Shown here: in pieces, positions 8,900 through 19,575 of the stretch
How the letters are laid out: every line of letters begins with the position of its first letter
Numbering within the stretch: the stretch's first letter is position 1
Source of the DNA: Steinernema hermaphroditum
Lineage: Eukaryota; Nematoda; Chromadorea; Rhabditida; Steinernematidae
NCBI GenBank assembly: GCA_030435675.1
Contig: CM059621.1
Span: forward strand, 2,914,001 to 2,978,000
Direction of reading: 5' to 3'
Length of the DNA stretch: 64,000 nt
Translations under genes and position numbers: made by a program
Notes under the pieces: model-generated
What the model saw: the letters and a program-made list of their open reading frames with translations, nothing else
The model's database searches: none
Told to the model about the DNA's origin: nothing

Positions 8900-11029
8900 T
8901 CAAACAACGATGGATAAATCATATTCATCTCCGCCCTTCGGCCCTTGCTTCTTGTTTAACTCCTCCTCATTATTCTTGTCTTCCTCCTCATGCTCCGGAT
9001 CCTTCTTCTTTTTCTTCTGTTGATATTTTTCCCAAGCTTTCTCCTTCTCCTCCTGGCCCTTCTTTCTTTTGTTCTTAGCCTTTTCCTCTTTCTTTCTCTT
9101 TTTTTCTTCCCTCTTCAAAGCCTCTTGTTTCTCCTTCCAAATCGCGAGGTTAAGCAGGTCCTTCTTGTGTTCAGCGTTCTTTCGCTCTCCAAGCCGCAGG
9201 AAGGTCATTATCGTATTCTGATTATTCCGGACACCAGCTGAAATATAACAAATGCAGAGAGGGAATGTTTAACGAACACGTACGATCATGTTGCTGCGAC
9301 GTATGCACTCTGATCGTATTGATGTTCTCAGCAGCAACAGGATGCTCAAGAGCTTTACAGTCTTCGTCCAACCTAGCTTGAAGATTGCCCTAAATGTGGT
9401 CGATTACGAGCACCGCGTCTCATAGAACATACCTTCAAATGGTTGGAACTAATGTGCAGTTGCTCCTCATAGTACTCTGTAACCGGATCATTGGTAAGAG
9501 GTTTTCGATCAATGCTTTCCCTATTCAAAACGATGTATAACACAACGATGGGAGCAGCAAAGCCCATAGTGATAAGATAATTGAGGAAACCCGTCCAAAG
9601 TACTTCGTTGGTCGTCATCACTTTAATCTCAACGGCACCGATTAAGCTTCCATCCTGATAACATTGGAAAGTCCCTCTATCTTTCTGAGCAACCAAAGGC
9701 TCAATTTTCAGGTGAGCTCCCTGAACTTTAATGCGCCAGCCGATCTCCTCCGAATTCGTGATATGGCCTTTACTGAAGTACCAGTCAACATCAGCACCCT
9801 AAAATTAACGGATGAGCATTAATGGAAGCCAATTGAACTTACAGAAAGATTCGTCTTGATCGGAATGTCACAGGTCAACGTAACGAATGTTCCCTCCAGA
9901 AATTCTTTGTCTTCGGTGTCTGATTTGACTATGACTTCCATCTTGCGCGGAGTTCTAACATAGAGCCCTCTCAATATCTTCTTTGCATTATTGTCGAAGA
10001 ACGCACTCATTCTCTCGGATTTCGATGATCCTGGTGCAGGTCTAAACATCACAGATCAGATACGATTCGCCGGCGTCAACAAGTGTCATCTGATGATAAA
10101 AAGGACTATCAGACGTATATATAGCCAGCCGCACACAGCTCAAAACACATCAGTCAGGATGAATCGTCTAGTTCTCCTTTGCGCCCTATTGGCTGTTCTC
10201 TACGGTGGTTCGCAAGCCATCCAATTCAATGCCCCGCTAAAGGTTACCGGTCTGATGGAAACGGTAAATATGTGCCATCTACATTCTGCTTTTTGAACTA
10301 GAACATTTAGGTTCAAATGCAGCCCGGAAACGAGGGGCCATTTCCATGCACAGAAAGCTGTTGGCTGTATCGCAAATGCATCCACTCAAAGACTTGGAGC
10401 AAGGTCTGCCGTAGCCCTCCACAGTGCCACTGTCATAGCTAAATAGCCTGCGTAAGCCTATGCCGTCTTGAATAAACTACATTCCGAAGAGATCACCGTG
10501 TGTTTTGCTAGCGATTGTGTTTTGAACACTACCCATCCACAGCACCAAAAGATAAATAACGATCGCACGAGATATAAAACAATGGATGGATGACATTAGT
10601 ACGATTATACGTGTAATTTCTGATACGGTTAGTGCGCTGAGGAGTACAACTGATATTTCAACACAGCGTTTCAGCCAAACATAAAAATACACTCAGGGTG
10701 TAGCAGAAAGTTGTCTTATTGCAAAAAGTCATCACACAATTGGTAGGTGACAAAAGCGGCAGCGTCCTTCTCGTATATATGGAAGCACTTACGTTGTGAC
10801 AACATCCGTCGTGTTTAGGCATTTCCCCGCCTTGACCAGCTTCGCCCGCTCGACCGGTTGTAGTCGCTTGCATATGGCCTGCGCACTGTGTGAATCCTCA
10901 GCATGTGGCTTTATAGTTTCTCTGGATCTAAATCTTCCCTCAGTAGACGTCAGCAACAGGAAGAATAGAAACGCGGTGAAAATCTGAAAAATTCGCCGAC
11001 TAATCACATTGCAAAGGGTCACTTACCAT
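8900..11029 (-). CDS. Single-pass Ig-domain membrane protein with Lys/Glu-rich cytoplasmic tail
   Basis: Six coding exons: 11029-11027 (ATG only), 10983-10793, 10041-9843, 9798-9433, 9389-9284, 9237-8900; 400 residues, all junctions GT/AG and in phase. A signal peptide (MIFTAFLFFLLLTSTEG) is followed by a linker with two Cys. Then comes an Ig-like domain, with EGTFVTLTCDIP (first Cys), WYFSKG (core Trp) and DRGTFQCYQDG (second Cys in the D-x-G-x-F/Y-x-C pattern). A transmembrane helix (FLNYLITMGFAAPIVVLYIVL) follows, then a cytoplasmic tail that becomes a long KKRKKEEK-type charged segment, probably coiled coil. I do not recognise a named orthologue; a nematode Ig-type surface or adhesion protein is the inference. 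Intron 2 (10042-10792) contains an opposite-strand peptide gene. The link across that intron rests on exact phase and on the need for a signal peptide. Confidence 0.78.
10116..10123 (+). promoter_or_regulatory. TATA box of the nested Cys-rich peptide gene
   Basis: TATATATA about 36 bp upstream of the start codon, in GTATATATAGCC context. Confidence 0.6.
10159..10442 (+). CDS. Small secreted cysteine-rich peptide
   Basis: Two exons, 10159-10263 and 10311-10442, with a 47-bp intron (GTAAAT...CATTTAG); 78 residues. The N-terminus is a clear signal peptide (MNRLVLLCALLAVLYGGSQA). The mature part ends in a domain with six Cys: C-x3-C-x5-C-x9-C-x5-C-x-C. The CxxxC and terminal CxC motifs are seen in several disulfide-stabilised defence or toxin-like folds, but the order does not match classical CS-alpha-beta defensins, so no function is assigned. 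A TATA box lies upstream and AATAAA at 10471-10476. The gene lies wholly within an intron of the Ig-domain gene, on the opposite strand. The signal peptide, TATA, splice sites and poly(A) signal together make a real gene likely. Confidence 0.75.
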
Positions 11030-11039
11030 CCGACCGATC

Positions 11040-11889
11040 TGTCTGCTGTTCTCGCGATAAATTGATGCTCGGCTCTCATATCGACTGTCTGCAAGCGATA
11101 TGATACAGTCTCAGACAGATGTCTAGACGCACTGCTGCTGATCGAAGTCTGCTAGAGTGCTTGGCGTGTGTCAGCGAAGGAGCTTTTCGTCAACTTTGAG
11201 ATCCAGAGAATGTGGAAAAAGCTGCGAATGCAAGAAATATTTGCGCGCGCAAATTGTATCATTTCGCTTTCGACGCGATTCTTTTCGAATTTCGCGCGAC
11301 GGTGGTGTGAGCGCTGCTCTGCGTGTTTCTCGTGATTTCTGAATTTCGAAGCGTGTTTGAATGCTTATTTATCCGTTGTGGTCGCAATTTTCAGGCCAAA
11401 ACTTGAATAATAGAAGGTTGTAGCTGGATTGTGGTGAATTTTGGCGATTGTGCTAGCGCGGCTTGAAAATTGCTGAAATTTTGTGAGATTTCTCAAAAGT
11501 TCCGGACATTTGGCGTTTTGCTTGCTACTGAAGCGAGTTGCGTAGAATTATTCTTGTTGGTTCCATTCAACTTCGGTTTGTGTTTCTGTTTCATCTGAAC
11601 GCGCCTTGGAAATTCGGACCAATAAGACTAGCTGATTATAACGAGTATAGCTCCGCGACACAGAATTTCGAATGTGGATGTGCATATCTGCGTTTGGAAC
11701 AGCATTTTGGACCGTTTTCTTTACTATTTCTCTGCATTTGCACGTGTGAGAGCCAGTACGAAAGAAGCAATCCTTTCTATCAATTTCGCACAATGCGTCG
11801 CATTGTTCGCGTTCTGTTTCCACTCTGTAATATCGCGCGTGATTGATAGTTTCATTCACTTCTAATCTCTCTACCATTCAGGATTAAAT
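11040..11889. promoter_or_regulatory. Intergenic/promoter region between the Ig-domain gene and SmF
   Basis: No convincing coding exon. It probably carries the divergent promoters of the Ig-domain gene (-) and SmF (+). It ends in a pyrimidine-rich acceptor (CTCTCTACCATTCAG, AG at 11880-11881) 8 nt before the SmF start, suiting spliced-leader trans-splicing or a 5' UTR intron. Confidence 0.5.
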
Positions 11890-12141
11890 ATGGCCACCAT
11901 CCAGCCCGTCAACCCGAAGCCCTTCCTGAACAGCCTCACCGGGAAGCCGATCGTTTGCAAACTGAAGTGGGGAATGGAGTACAGAGGCCTGCTTGTGTCC
12001 GTCGACGGCTACATGAATCTGCAGCTTGCGAATACCGAAGAATTCATTGATGGCGCTAGTACCGGAGCTCTCGGCGAAGTGCTCATCCGATGCAACAACG
12101 TCTTGTGGGTCGCCGGCGCGGAAGAACAAACCGAGTCGTGA
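11890..12141 (+). CDS. Small nuclear ribonucleoprotein F (SmF)
   Basis: 83 residues in one exon, the normal length for SmF. SmF is one of the seven Sm ring proteins that assemble on the Sm site of U1, U2, U4 and U5 snRNAs (and nematode SL RNAs) in the nucleus. The Sm1 motif is seen as [25 protein letters not shown] and Sm2 as [13 protein letters not shown], with the acidic EE between them, as in SmF. The start is fixed by [18 protein letters not shown] and the acceptor just upstream. The orthologue in C. elegans is snr-5. The adenosyltransferase gene starts 188 bp downstream on the same strand, which is operon-like spacing. Confidence 0.96.
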   Translation: MATIQPVNPKPFLNSLTGKPIVCKLKWGMEYRGLLVSVDGYMNLQLANTEEFIDGASTGALGEVLIRCNNVLWVAGAEEQTES

Positions 12142-12329
12142 TTTCTGCATTGTTCTCTTCGTTTATTGATTGTTGTGTTCTCGCCTGAGCGATTTCGAAT
12201 TAATGTTGCTGGCGTGTAAACTCTTGGTCTCGATTTGTTGTGTAACTTGATAAAGTTGATCGGACGAGCCGCGTCAGTGCTTTGTCTACTAACCCATACG
12301 ATACGGGGAAGGGAAGGACGGATTTCAGG

Positions 12330-14413
12330 ATGGCCAGTGCATTGCGGTTAGCTCAATTCTATCGGTGCCTGTCGACGTCGGCTCCTTTAGCACGCGGATT
12401 CAAACAGGGCCGAGGTACAGGTGACAAGGGGAAGACGAGCCTTTTCTCGAACGAGCGACGCTGGAAAGACGACGCAGCCTTCACTGCTCTTGGGACTACG
12501 GACGAGCTTAGCTCGCTTCTTGGGTAATTTGCATTGTCTCTGTAATCATCACGATGGGTGTGTTGAATCAGATTTCTGGTGTTGTACATAGTTTGCATAT
12601 AATGCTTCTCGGAAACTCTGGCCGGTTTAGTGACTGATTGTATTCGATACGGTCTGTCGTAAATTTTCGGATCTTCCACCGTATTGCCAACTTTCTGTAC
12701 TAACCGCGTCACTTCAGAGTATGTCGCGAGAACATGAACGCCATCGGGCTCTTCGACGTCTCCGAAGATTTGGCGCGCATCCAGTGTTGCCTCCAGGATT
12801 TGGGAGCGCATGTGGCGACGCCACCCGACGCATCGCAGCGCAAGCTGGAGAAGACGAAGTTTGACGTTTCTCTCGTCGAATACGTGCATGAACTCGTCGA
12901 CACCTATGGAGACCGCATCCCTCCAATTCGCCAGTTTATCTTGCCGGTTAGTACACTTTATTTTGATGTGTTTTTGCACTTTTTCTCTTCAGGGAGGAGG
13001 ACCGGAAGCTGCCATGTTCCAGTACACGCGTTCAGTTTGCCGTCGTGCGGAGCGTTCGCTTATTCCGTTGCTTCGCGATGAAGTGATCGACGAGAATGCG
13101 CTGAAGTTCCTGAATAGGTTTGTTTGTTGTTCGCTTAATATAGACATGCGAGGAAATGAGTGGGAATTTTGAGCAAGAGCGTCCTGAGAACAAAAGACCT
13201 CTACATATAGGGGAACAACGTCATGCACTTACTTATGTTGGAAGTTTAAGCTGTGTTTCGGTCATTTTTATTCCCTTCTGTACACACCAACTCGCGTGTG
13301 TGAAATCATCTCTTGCTGCTTTTTATTGCGTGGTTGTAGCCTTAAAGGAGAAACTGAAAAACGAAAGACTTCCTAGTTTCGGAGGCACCAGTTAATTCCC
13401 CATTGGCATTCGTGCTTTCGAATCTTACGATTCATTTCGTGTGTACAACTCGTTCTAGGAAATGAACTTCATTTTTCTCTTGGTCCTTTGAAAACATCGG
13501 GTTACAGTGGATCCAAATTATCGATTGTACTTTTAATTGTTTAGTACACTACATTATTGCTTCCTTTAACTCTGAATGCTTTGTGGCATGACATTATTTT
13601 TGGCTTGATCGGGTTTAGGTGAAGTAAAGTATATAGGTATGTTCCCTGAAATACGCTATAAAACAGCGTGAAAATTAGGCGTTTGTGTTATGCTGTTGCG
13701 CGAAACAAGGCTAATCCGAATCGAAGCGAATAGCTAATCAGAACTGAAGTCTTGTGACTCATAGATGCTGATGCTGATCTTTGCGGCTATATGCGATTAT
13801 CATTACTTTCTTAAAAGCTTCATTTGGAGTTCGAAGTATTCCATGTCGTCATGTACGAAACCTGTGTTTTTCGAAAATTAGATGTATCCTGAGATGTATT
13901 GCGTGATTTAGGTCTTTTCAGTATGTAAAGTGCCGCCTTCTCTGCTGAAGGCTATATTTTTAAGTTGAACTTTAGTCTTACATAACTTTATTTGGAACCT
14001 GGCACTCATAAATTACATCCTGCATGCACAGACGATCTAGTCCTCCCACAAGACAGCCAAGTGCAAAAATGAGTTGACAGGTTTGTGGAGTTTTCACCTG
14101 CTTGTCATAGCTTGTGGTCCTAGAGACTAGACGTCTGCATAAATTAGCCGCGATCTTGCCTAATGACCCGTTGTCCGGTTATGTAATAAGTCGTGCTTTA
14201 CATGGAACGAACTTTAACAACATTTTCCTCTGACACGTATATTGAACGTTCAATTTCAGGCTCAGCGATGTCCTCTTCGTGCTCGGGCGCTACGCCTGCA
14301 TGCGCACAAACAGTCACGAGCTTGTTTACCAGCGACCTGCACTCTTCGATCCGAACATCCGCTGGGCGTCGAAGAAGCTCGAGGAGAAGGAGCCGACGAA
14401 GAAAAGAGACTAA
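12330..14413 (+). CDS. Cob(I)alamin adenosyltransferase, mitochondrial (MMAB/PduO type)
   Basis: Four exons: 12330-12523, 12718-12946, 12993-13117, 14260-14413; 233 residues. It converts cob(I)alamin plus ATP to adenosylcobalamin, the cofactor of methylmalonyl-CoA mutase in mitochondrial propionate breakdown. Seen: a short basic N-terminus as a mitochondrial presequence, [13 protein letters not shown] (ATP-binding P-loop-like motif of PduO enzymes), [12 protein letters not shown], the [21 protein letters not shown] helix, and [14 protein letters not shown] near the C-terminus with the conserved Asn-Arg-Leu-Ser-Asp. The length matches MMAB. A TTTCAG acceptor lies one base before the ATG, as for a trans-spliced downstream operon gene. 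Intron 3 is long (1142 bp) and contains nothing recognised. Confidence 0.95.
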
Positions 14414-14569
14414 TCGCGTTGTAGAAAGTATATGTAATCTAGTTTATTGTCGCTTTGCCGTGGAGAGTATATATGTAATAACGGGTGTTTTAACGAGTTA
14501 ATTGACCTGGAGGTGGGGACAATTCAGCAACGCTTTGTTTTTAGTTTACCTACACCCGGCGAACGCCAC

Positions 14570-17500
14570 ATGGAGAGCTACTTCTTTCGACGCAGTGACT
14601 GGGAAGAACTCTACAATTGTTCTTACTTTACTACTGATAGATGGTCGTCTTTTGGGCATCAAAACGTCGCTTTAGGTGTTTACTGTATACTGTTCGGCGT
14701 TATATTTTCGGTGAGATAAGCGTTCGGTATTTTAGATATCAAGAAATAACTTTTAGACCGTTTACGTAAGTAGCCTAGTTGCATTGGTCGCGAAGAACCT
14801 GCAAACCAACAGCTGTTACCGTATCATGTTGGTTTTGGGTCACTTCGACGTGCTAGGCCTGCTCATCAACTCGTTCTTCAACGGCTCCTTTCTCATAAAT
14901 GGCTTTGTGTTCTGCTCTTCTCCTCGTCTGATTTACATCATCGGATGCGTACTGGACGGCGTGTGGGCCGCCGAAGCCGCTTTGTCCGTCCTACTTGCGG
15001 TGAATAGATGCGCCGATTTCTGGCGATTTCCATGGTTTAAAGCACTTTTCGATGGCACTGCTATCAACTATTGGCTTCTTGGAGTAGTTCTGTACGCGGC
15101 CTACTTCGTCGTTTATCCGTCTCCGCCAGTTTTCTCGTCCGTCAGCCTTGGCGTTTGGATGATTGACCCTTCGGTGGATCTGGACCTGAAGGGCATTAAC
15201 CATGAAAGCTACTCGAATTGGCTACTTTTGATCAATAACTCGTTCGTCGTTGTCGCCCTACCCGTCCTCTACACTGCCCTCGTCCTATCGATTCGCTTTT
15301 CGCAAACGACCATTGGCAAAAAGAAGCATCACATGCAAGTACGGGGGCCACATTTATTAGCCTGATCATACGAGTGTCGATTCAGGTCGCTGTTCAAGCG
15401 CTCATGATATGCATGCTCAACTTCTTCAGCGCCTTTCTCTACGTCTACATGCATTTCCTGCCCACGCATCGCTTTTTGTACATTGTATGTCTCGTGGGAT
15501 GGCAGGGCAGCAGCGGTTAGTCACCTTTTTTCTAATTAAAAGTCTTCTAAAAGGTTAAGAGAAACGTAAACAAGGAGGAACATCTGGAATTAATGAGTAA
15601 GACGTTATGTTGATGTTTTGGTTTCGAGTAGTGTTATGTGTGTCATTTGAACAGGAACAACTATGAGTAATCGAAAAACAAGGAAATAGGACAGAACTAT
15701 AAATACACTCTGGAAAACTGAATGCACATTGAATTTCGGATAAGCGGCACTGTTTCAATGATCATTCTTAGGGTTTTATAACCAGAGTTTTGTTGCCAGA
15801 GGACAGACCAGCACTGTGAGGCCAGGTTTTCCCAAAATCAGTGTGCTCTGGAAGGAGCCTAATCTTTTTTTAAGCGGAGGGCGCGCTTCTGTGCATATTT
15901 TTTGTTGTGTTCACGTTTTTTGACCTTCTTTCTCGTGTTTGCGTGCTTTACATAACGACTACGTATCGGTGTCCAAAACACACGTTATGGCTGTTGCCTA
16001 CACTTGCAAAAGATTGGGGACTCTCCAGAAAACATCATTTCTGGCAACCTTAGGATGAAAGTGCCCGCCTGGTAACAAAAGAACTTCGGTTGTAACACAA
16101 CTTCTGTCGACTGATACGATTGATTGATTGATTCGACTGACAATTCAGCAGCTTCTGGCGCATCGAATGAGCCCAGGCTCGCCTAGATTGGATAAGCGCG
16201 TAGAAAACGCGGGAAGTATGGTCGGGGTAATTTCAATGGGTCAAGGCTCCTGACACGAAAAGTGCGTTTGTAGGAAACGTCGCATTCTGATTTTGGCATT
16301 TCGCCATTGAATCTTTGAGTCGTGTCAGAGAATGCTGCGTAACTCTAGAACGAGAGGTTATCTAGGGAAAGTGAACTATGAATTTGAAGAGGGGAACTTG
16401 CTCGTTCGAATGAGCCCTAGTTTGTGCAATTTGGTGGCGCGTGCGTGGAGTTATTAAGCGATTATTATTTTAGTACCATCTAATGTAACCTGAGGCGCCT
16501 TTTTCACATGACACACGCGCACTGTCTTAGCTTTTAAGCCTTTCAGAGCTGATACACGACCTGCGACGCTTCAAAATGCGTATGGAATCAGGAAAAAACC
16601 ATGATTACTACAGACTCTCTTTGCTAGGAGCGAACGTCTGAATTTTACCAGTAATTTCACCTTCAAGCTTCAATGATGCAAAATTGGTTCCTTAACAAGC
16701 GCTACAGTGCATAGGAACTCAGATGGTAGTACAAACGACTTTGATAGTGGTGACACTGATGAATAACCAGCGTGCAGTAGTGCTGTATGCTGGTAAATTG
16801 ACTTAGACTGGTGGTCTGTTTCATAACTCGTTTAATTCTGGCGCGTGGAGTGAGTGTTGAGGTGCAAGCCATATATCATTCGACGCGGCGTTCAATTCTC
16901 TACAAAATCATAGTAGGAATTTCTACAAAACATCCTAGATCGCGCAAAATCAACGAAACAAGTTAGAAAGTCTGCAATCTCCCTTGTAAATGTCGGGCAC
17001 ATCGCAAAATTACGGTATTTTGGTGGTCCCACCACGTGGACCTTGCAAACCCATTGAAATTACCCCGACCATACGGTCGTATCCGTCATGGAAGTCGTGT
17101 CGGGACCGGCATACCGACAATTAGACAGTAAAACTGTGTGCGTCCTAAGGTCTGTTTCTTGAAAACTACTGGGTTTTTTGGGATACTGATTTGAGCAAGA
17201 TGTTGGGCAACCTCTAAAGCAAGGGAAAGATAGGCTTTCGGAACAAGCCGCGAAGTCCACCTTGCCCTGGATAGCAAAGTTTGTACGACGTTTTTTTGTC
17301 TAATTTTGGCTGTTTCTTGGAAACTACTGGATCTTTTGGGAAACCGACTTCACCATCGTGCTCAACGACCCCGAAAACAGGGGTGCACAAATTTTCAGAA
17401 GTTTAAAGAACTTTTTTTTATCTATGACCGGGTCCATTTAAATGCCAAAACTCATAGGTGTACAATTCATAAGGTCCTTGATTTTCATGATTTTTTGATA

Positions 17501-17689
17501 CATGTTTATATATGTAAAAATTTCCGTTTAATGCGGATTCAAGCAGTGTTCCATCCTCCAATTTGATTCCATTTAGGATCGGGAGGCGTCATCTACCTCA
17601 TCTTCAACAAAAGCATCCGCAAAGCAGTGCTCGCCCCCTGCTTCCGAAAAACCACTATCACCAACAACCTTCGATGGTGTTCAAACTGA
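14570..17689 (+). CDS. Srt-class serpentine chemoreceptor (7TM GPCR)
   Basis: Exons 14570-14710, 14757-15338, 15386-15515, 17577-17689; 321 residues. Srt receptors are nematode chemosensory GPCRs. Seen: an extracellular YNCSYF-type N-terminus, ALGVYCILFGVIFS (TM1), NSCYRIMLVLGHFDVLGLLINS (TM2), FCSSPRLIYIIGC...VWAAEAALSVLLAVNRCADFW (TM3 with the NRC motif), then TM4-TM7 and a short C-tail. The family call rests on the LGVYxxxFGxI, NSCYxIM and IYIxGC patterns. The second Srt gene at 57 kb has the same 141-bp first exon with a phase-0 intron, so the two are paralogues. The last intron (15516-17576, 2061 bp) carries an 859-bp inverted-repeat segment and a small direct duplication. The gene starts 157 bp after the adenosyltransferase stop. 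Confidence 0.88.
16216..17074. repeat. Inverted-repeat-bounded segment in the receptor intron
   Basis: A 25-bp sequence starting GTATGGTCGGGG (16216-16240) is repeated as its exact reverse complement at 17050-17074. No flanking target duplication is visible and the interior has no ORF of note, so it may be a decayed MITE or a local inverted duplication. Confidence 0.6.
17148..17400 (+). repeat. Two diverged direct copies of a roughly 80-bp unit
   Basis: TGTTTCTTGAAAACTACTGG...TTTTGGGATACTGA near 17151-17230 recurs as TGTTTCTTGGAAACTACTGG...TTTTGGGAAACCGA near 17309-17390. Confidence 0.6.
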
Positions 17690-18525
17690 CGGCCAGCAGC
17701 TCGCCACGTGATTAACCCCTGCCGATCGCCGCCGCATCACGCGTTCCCGGTGCAAACAGCATGTCCATGGCAAATTTAGCGTCTTGATAAGCACTGCAAA
17801 GAACGTCCGACTTCCGCTAGTGGGACGAAGGTCGAAGTACGCGTCGTCTGGCGACTTCTCGTACCCACCGTGCTGTTGATTACGATGAATTAGTCATTTT
17901 AAGTGGAGTTGATGTGAGACGATGAAATTTCGCTCGATGTGATCTCTTCTGCTGCCTTCTCTGAACAGGTTTTCGTTGTTGTCCTGTTGGGGTTGTTTGC
18001 GTTTTATCTCGAAACAGCGGTTAAGGTTCAGTGCAATTCTGTTAACGATACATCGTAACTTACTAAGTGCTTTATAATAAAAGAAGTGAAAAGTACAAGG
18101 ACATCGAGTTGAAAACACCTATGACAACAAGTTAAGAATGACCTATATTAGCGGATGACCGCATCCGCTGTATAAATTCTTAGTTGCAGAGGTCTCAAAC
18201 ATGAAGCTCATTGACCACATCTTGGTCATGTAACCACGATAATGGGTCAATGGACTTTTTTTTTGCAGAAACTGTTTTGTGGGTTTATCAGCGTCGACCG
18301 TAGTCTTGCCCATCAGTTCCCACGTTCGTGCACGTAGAGGAGTGTCTTCAAAAACCTTAAAGATCGCGTTGCGAAACACGTCACCATGCCTCGAAGACTT
18401 CCGAACATTGAAGCTTTAAATAGGGTAAGGATAGCCCTTTTTTGGACCGTTGAAAGGTTAATTATGTTACGATCAAGAAAACGTTAAAGCCGTGATGGAG
18501 TATAATGAGTGACCGGCTTATTCAC
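17690..18525. other. Intergenic, no gene seen
   Basis: Starts with the likely 3' UTR of the Srt gene. A minus-strand frame at 18143-18379 has no recognised domain, start context or splice partner, and I do not call it. Confidence 0.4.
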
Positions 18526-18875
18526 GATTTTTTTTTCACAATTTTATTTCGCGAATCAAAGGCATTATGCCTTGCTTAACACCGAAAATAGACAAACAGA
18601 GGATGTCTGGAAGACGGCTTCATCCCTGGCGCGGCGTAGATGTCGAACCGGTGGTTGGCGGAGAGCTTCATGGGGCTTCTGGGAATCGGCAAATCTTCGG
18701 ATTCAGGAGCGGAACATCGCACGCTTCTGTGCTCGAATCTGATGGTCCGGGAGTTGCGTCTTCGATGGTGGTGGCGTCCTCAGAGCGCCGGTGACCTTCG
18801 GGATGACTTCTCACGTGGCCGGATTCTTGACGTCGGACATCTTGTTGTCAGTGTGACTCCCGGCTTATTATAAAG
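18526..18875 (+). repeat. Dispersed repeat, second copy
   Basis: Closely matches 7020-7340, including the AAAATAGACAAACAGAGG start block, the GGTGGTTGGCGGAGAGC block and the distal ATCTTGTTGTCA, with short deletions relative to the first copy. Confidence 0.85.
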
Positions 18876-19239
18876 GGTATAAAACACTACGTTTCTGTTG
18901 GGGACGGGAAATGGGTGCGAAATGCGAAATTCCACCAAAGGAAGATGACGCTTTGCGTAGGATACAAAATGCAACAAAATCAGCAACAAGCATGCAAACA
19001 CGAGAAAATTGCACCACGAAAACGCATGGCCGCATGTTGCAAAGTTGACCCATACTCAGCGTCGCTGTGACATTAGAGTCCCGGTCATTTGACTCCCAGA
19101 GCTCCAACGAAATAGTATCATTTGCAAACCTTTATGAACTATCTCACTGGTGATTTATCTGCTCCATTTCTAGGCTTTAGTCACAAAAAAAATATTTGAA
19201 ATGTTACCGTTTCGTCGGAGCGCTGTGTCTGGGACTCAA

Positions 19240-19575
19240 ATGTCTCAACAACTGCTCAGCACGATTTAGACTGGAAAGTTATCGCCCACCCTTGGAAGTG
19301 CTTGACCTTGCGCCTTCGGACTACCACTTGATCCGAGCGATGGCCCATGATCTGGACGAAACACACTTCGAAACCGACGAAGAAATCAGAAACTGATTTC
19401 GAACGTTCGACTCGAAACCTCGGAATTTTTTCACGGGCGCGAAATTCGGCTCCTTACTACGAAATGGGCTCAGGTGCTACACAACGATGACGAATATCCC
19501 GATTGAAACTGTTGTATTTATGACTTCAAGCATAGTGACTGAAATTAGGCGACATTAATTGCGGGACAACCCAAT
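19240..19575 (+). pseudogene. Mariner transposase C-terminal remnant
   Basis: Translates to LEVLDLAPSDYHLIRAM, then AHDLDETHFETDEEIRN and a stop, then FFTGARNS, the pattern of the mariner C-terminus around the third catalytic Asp (SPDLAPSDYHLF). It is truncated at its 5' side and interrupted by a stop. The distal end GCGGGACAACCCAATA resembles a mariner inverted terminal repeat. A decayed fragment. Confidence 0.75.

Noticed and set aside
14193..14501. 102-codon frame overlapping the last adenosyltransferase exon
   Set aside because: Shadow of the real exon in another frame; the adenosyltransferase frame has family motifs.
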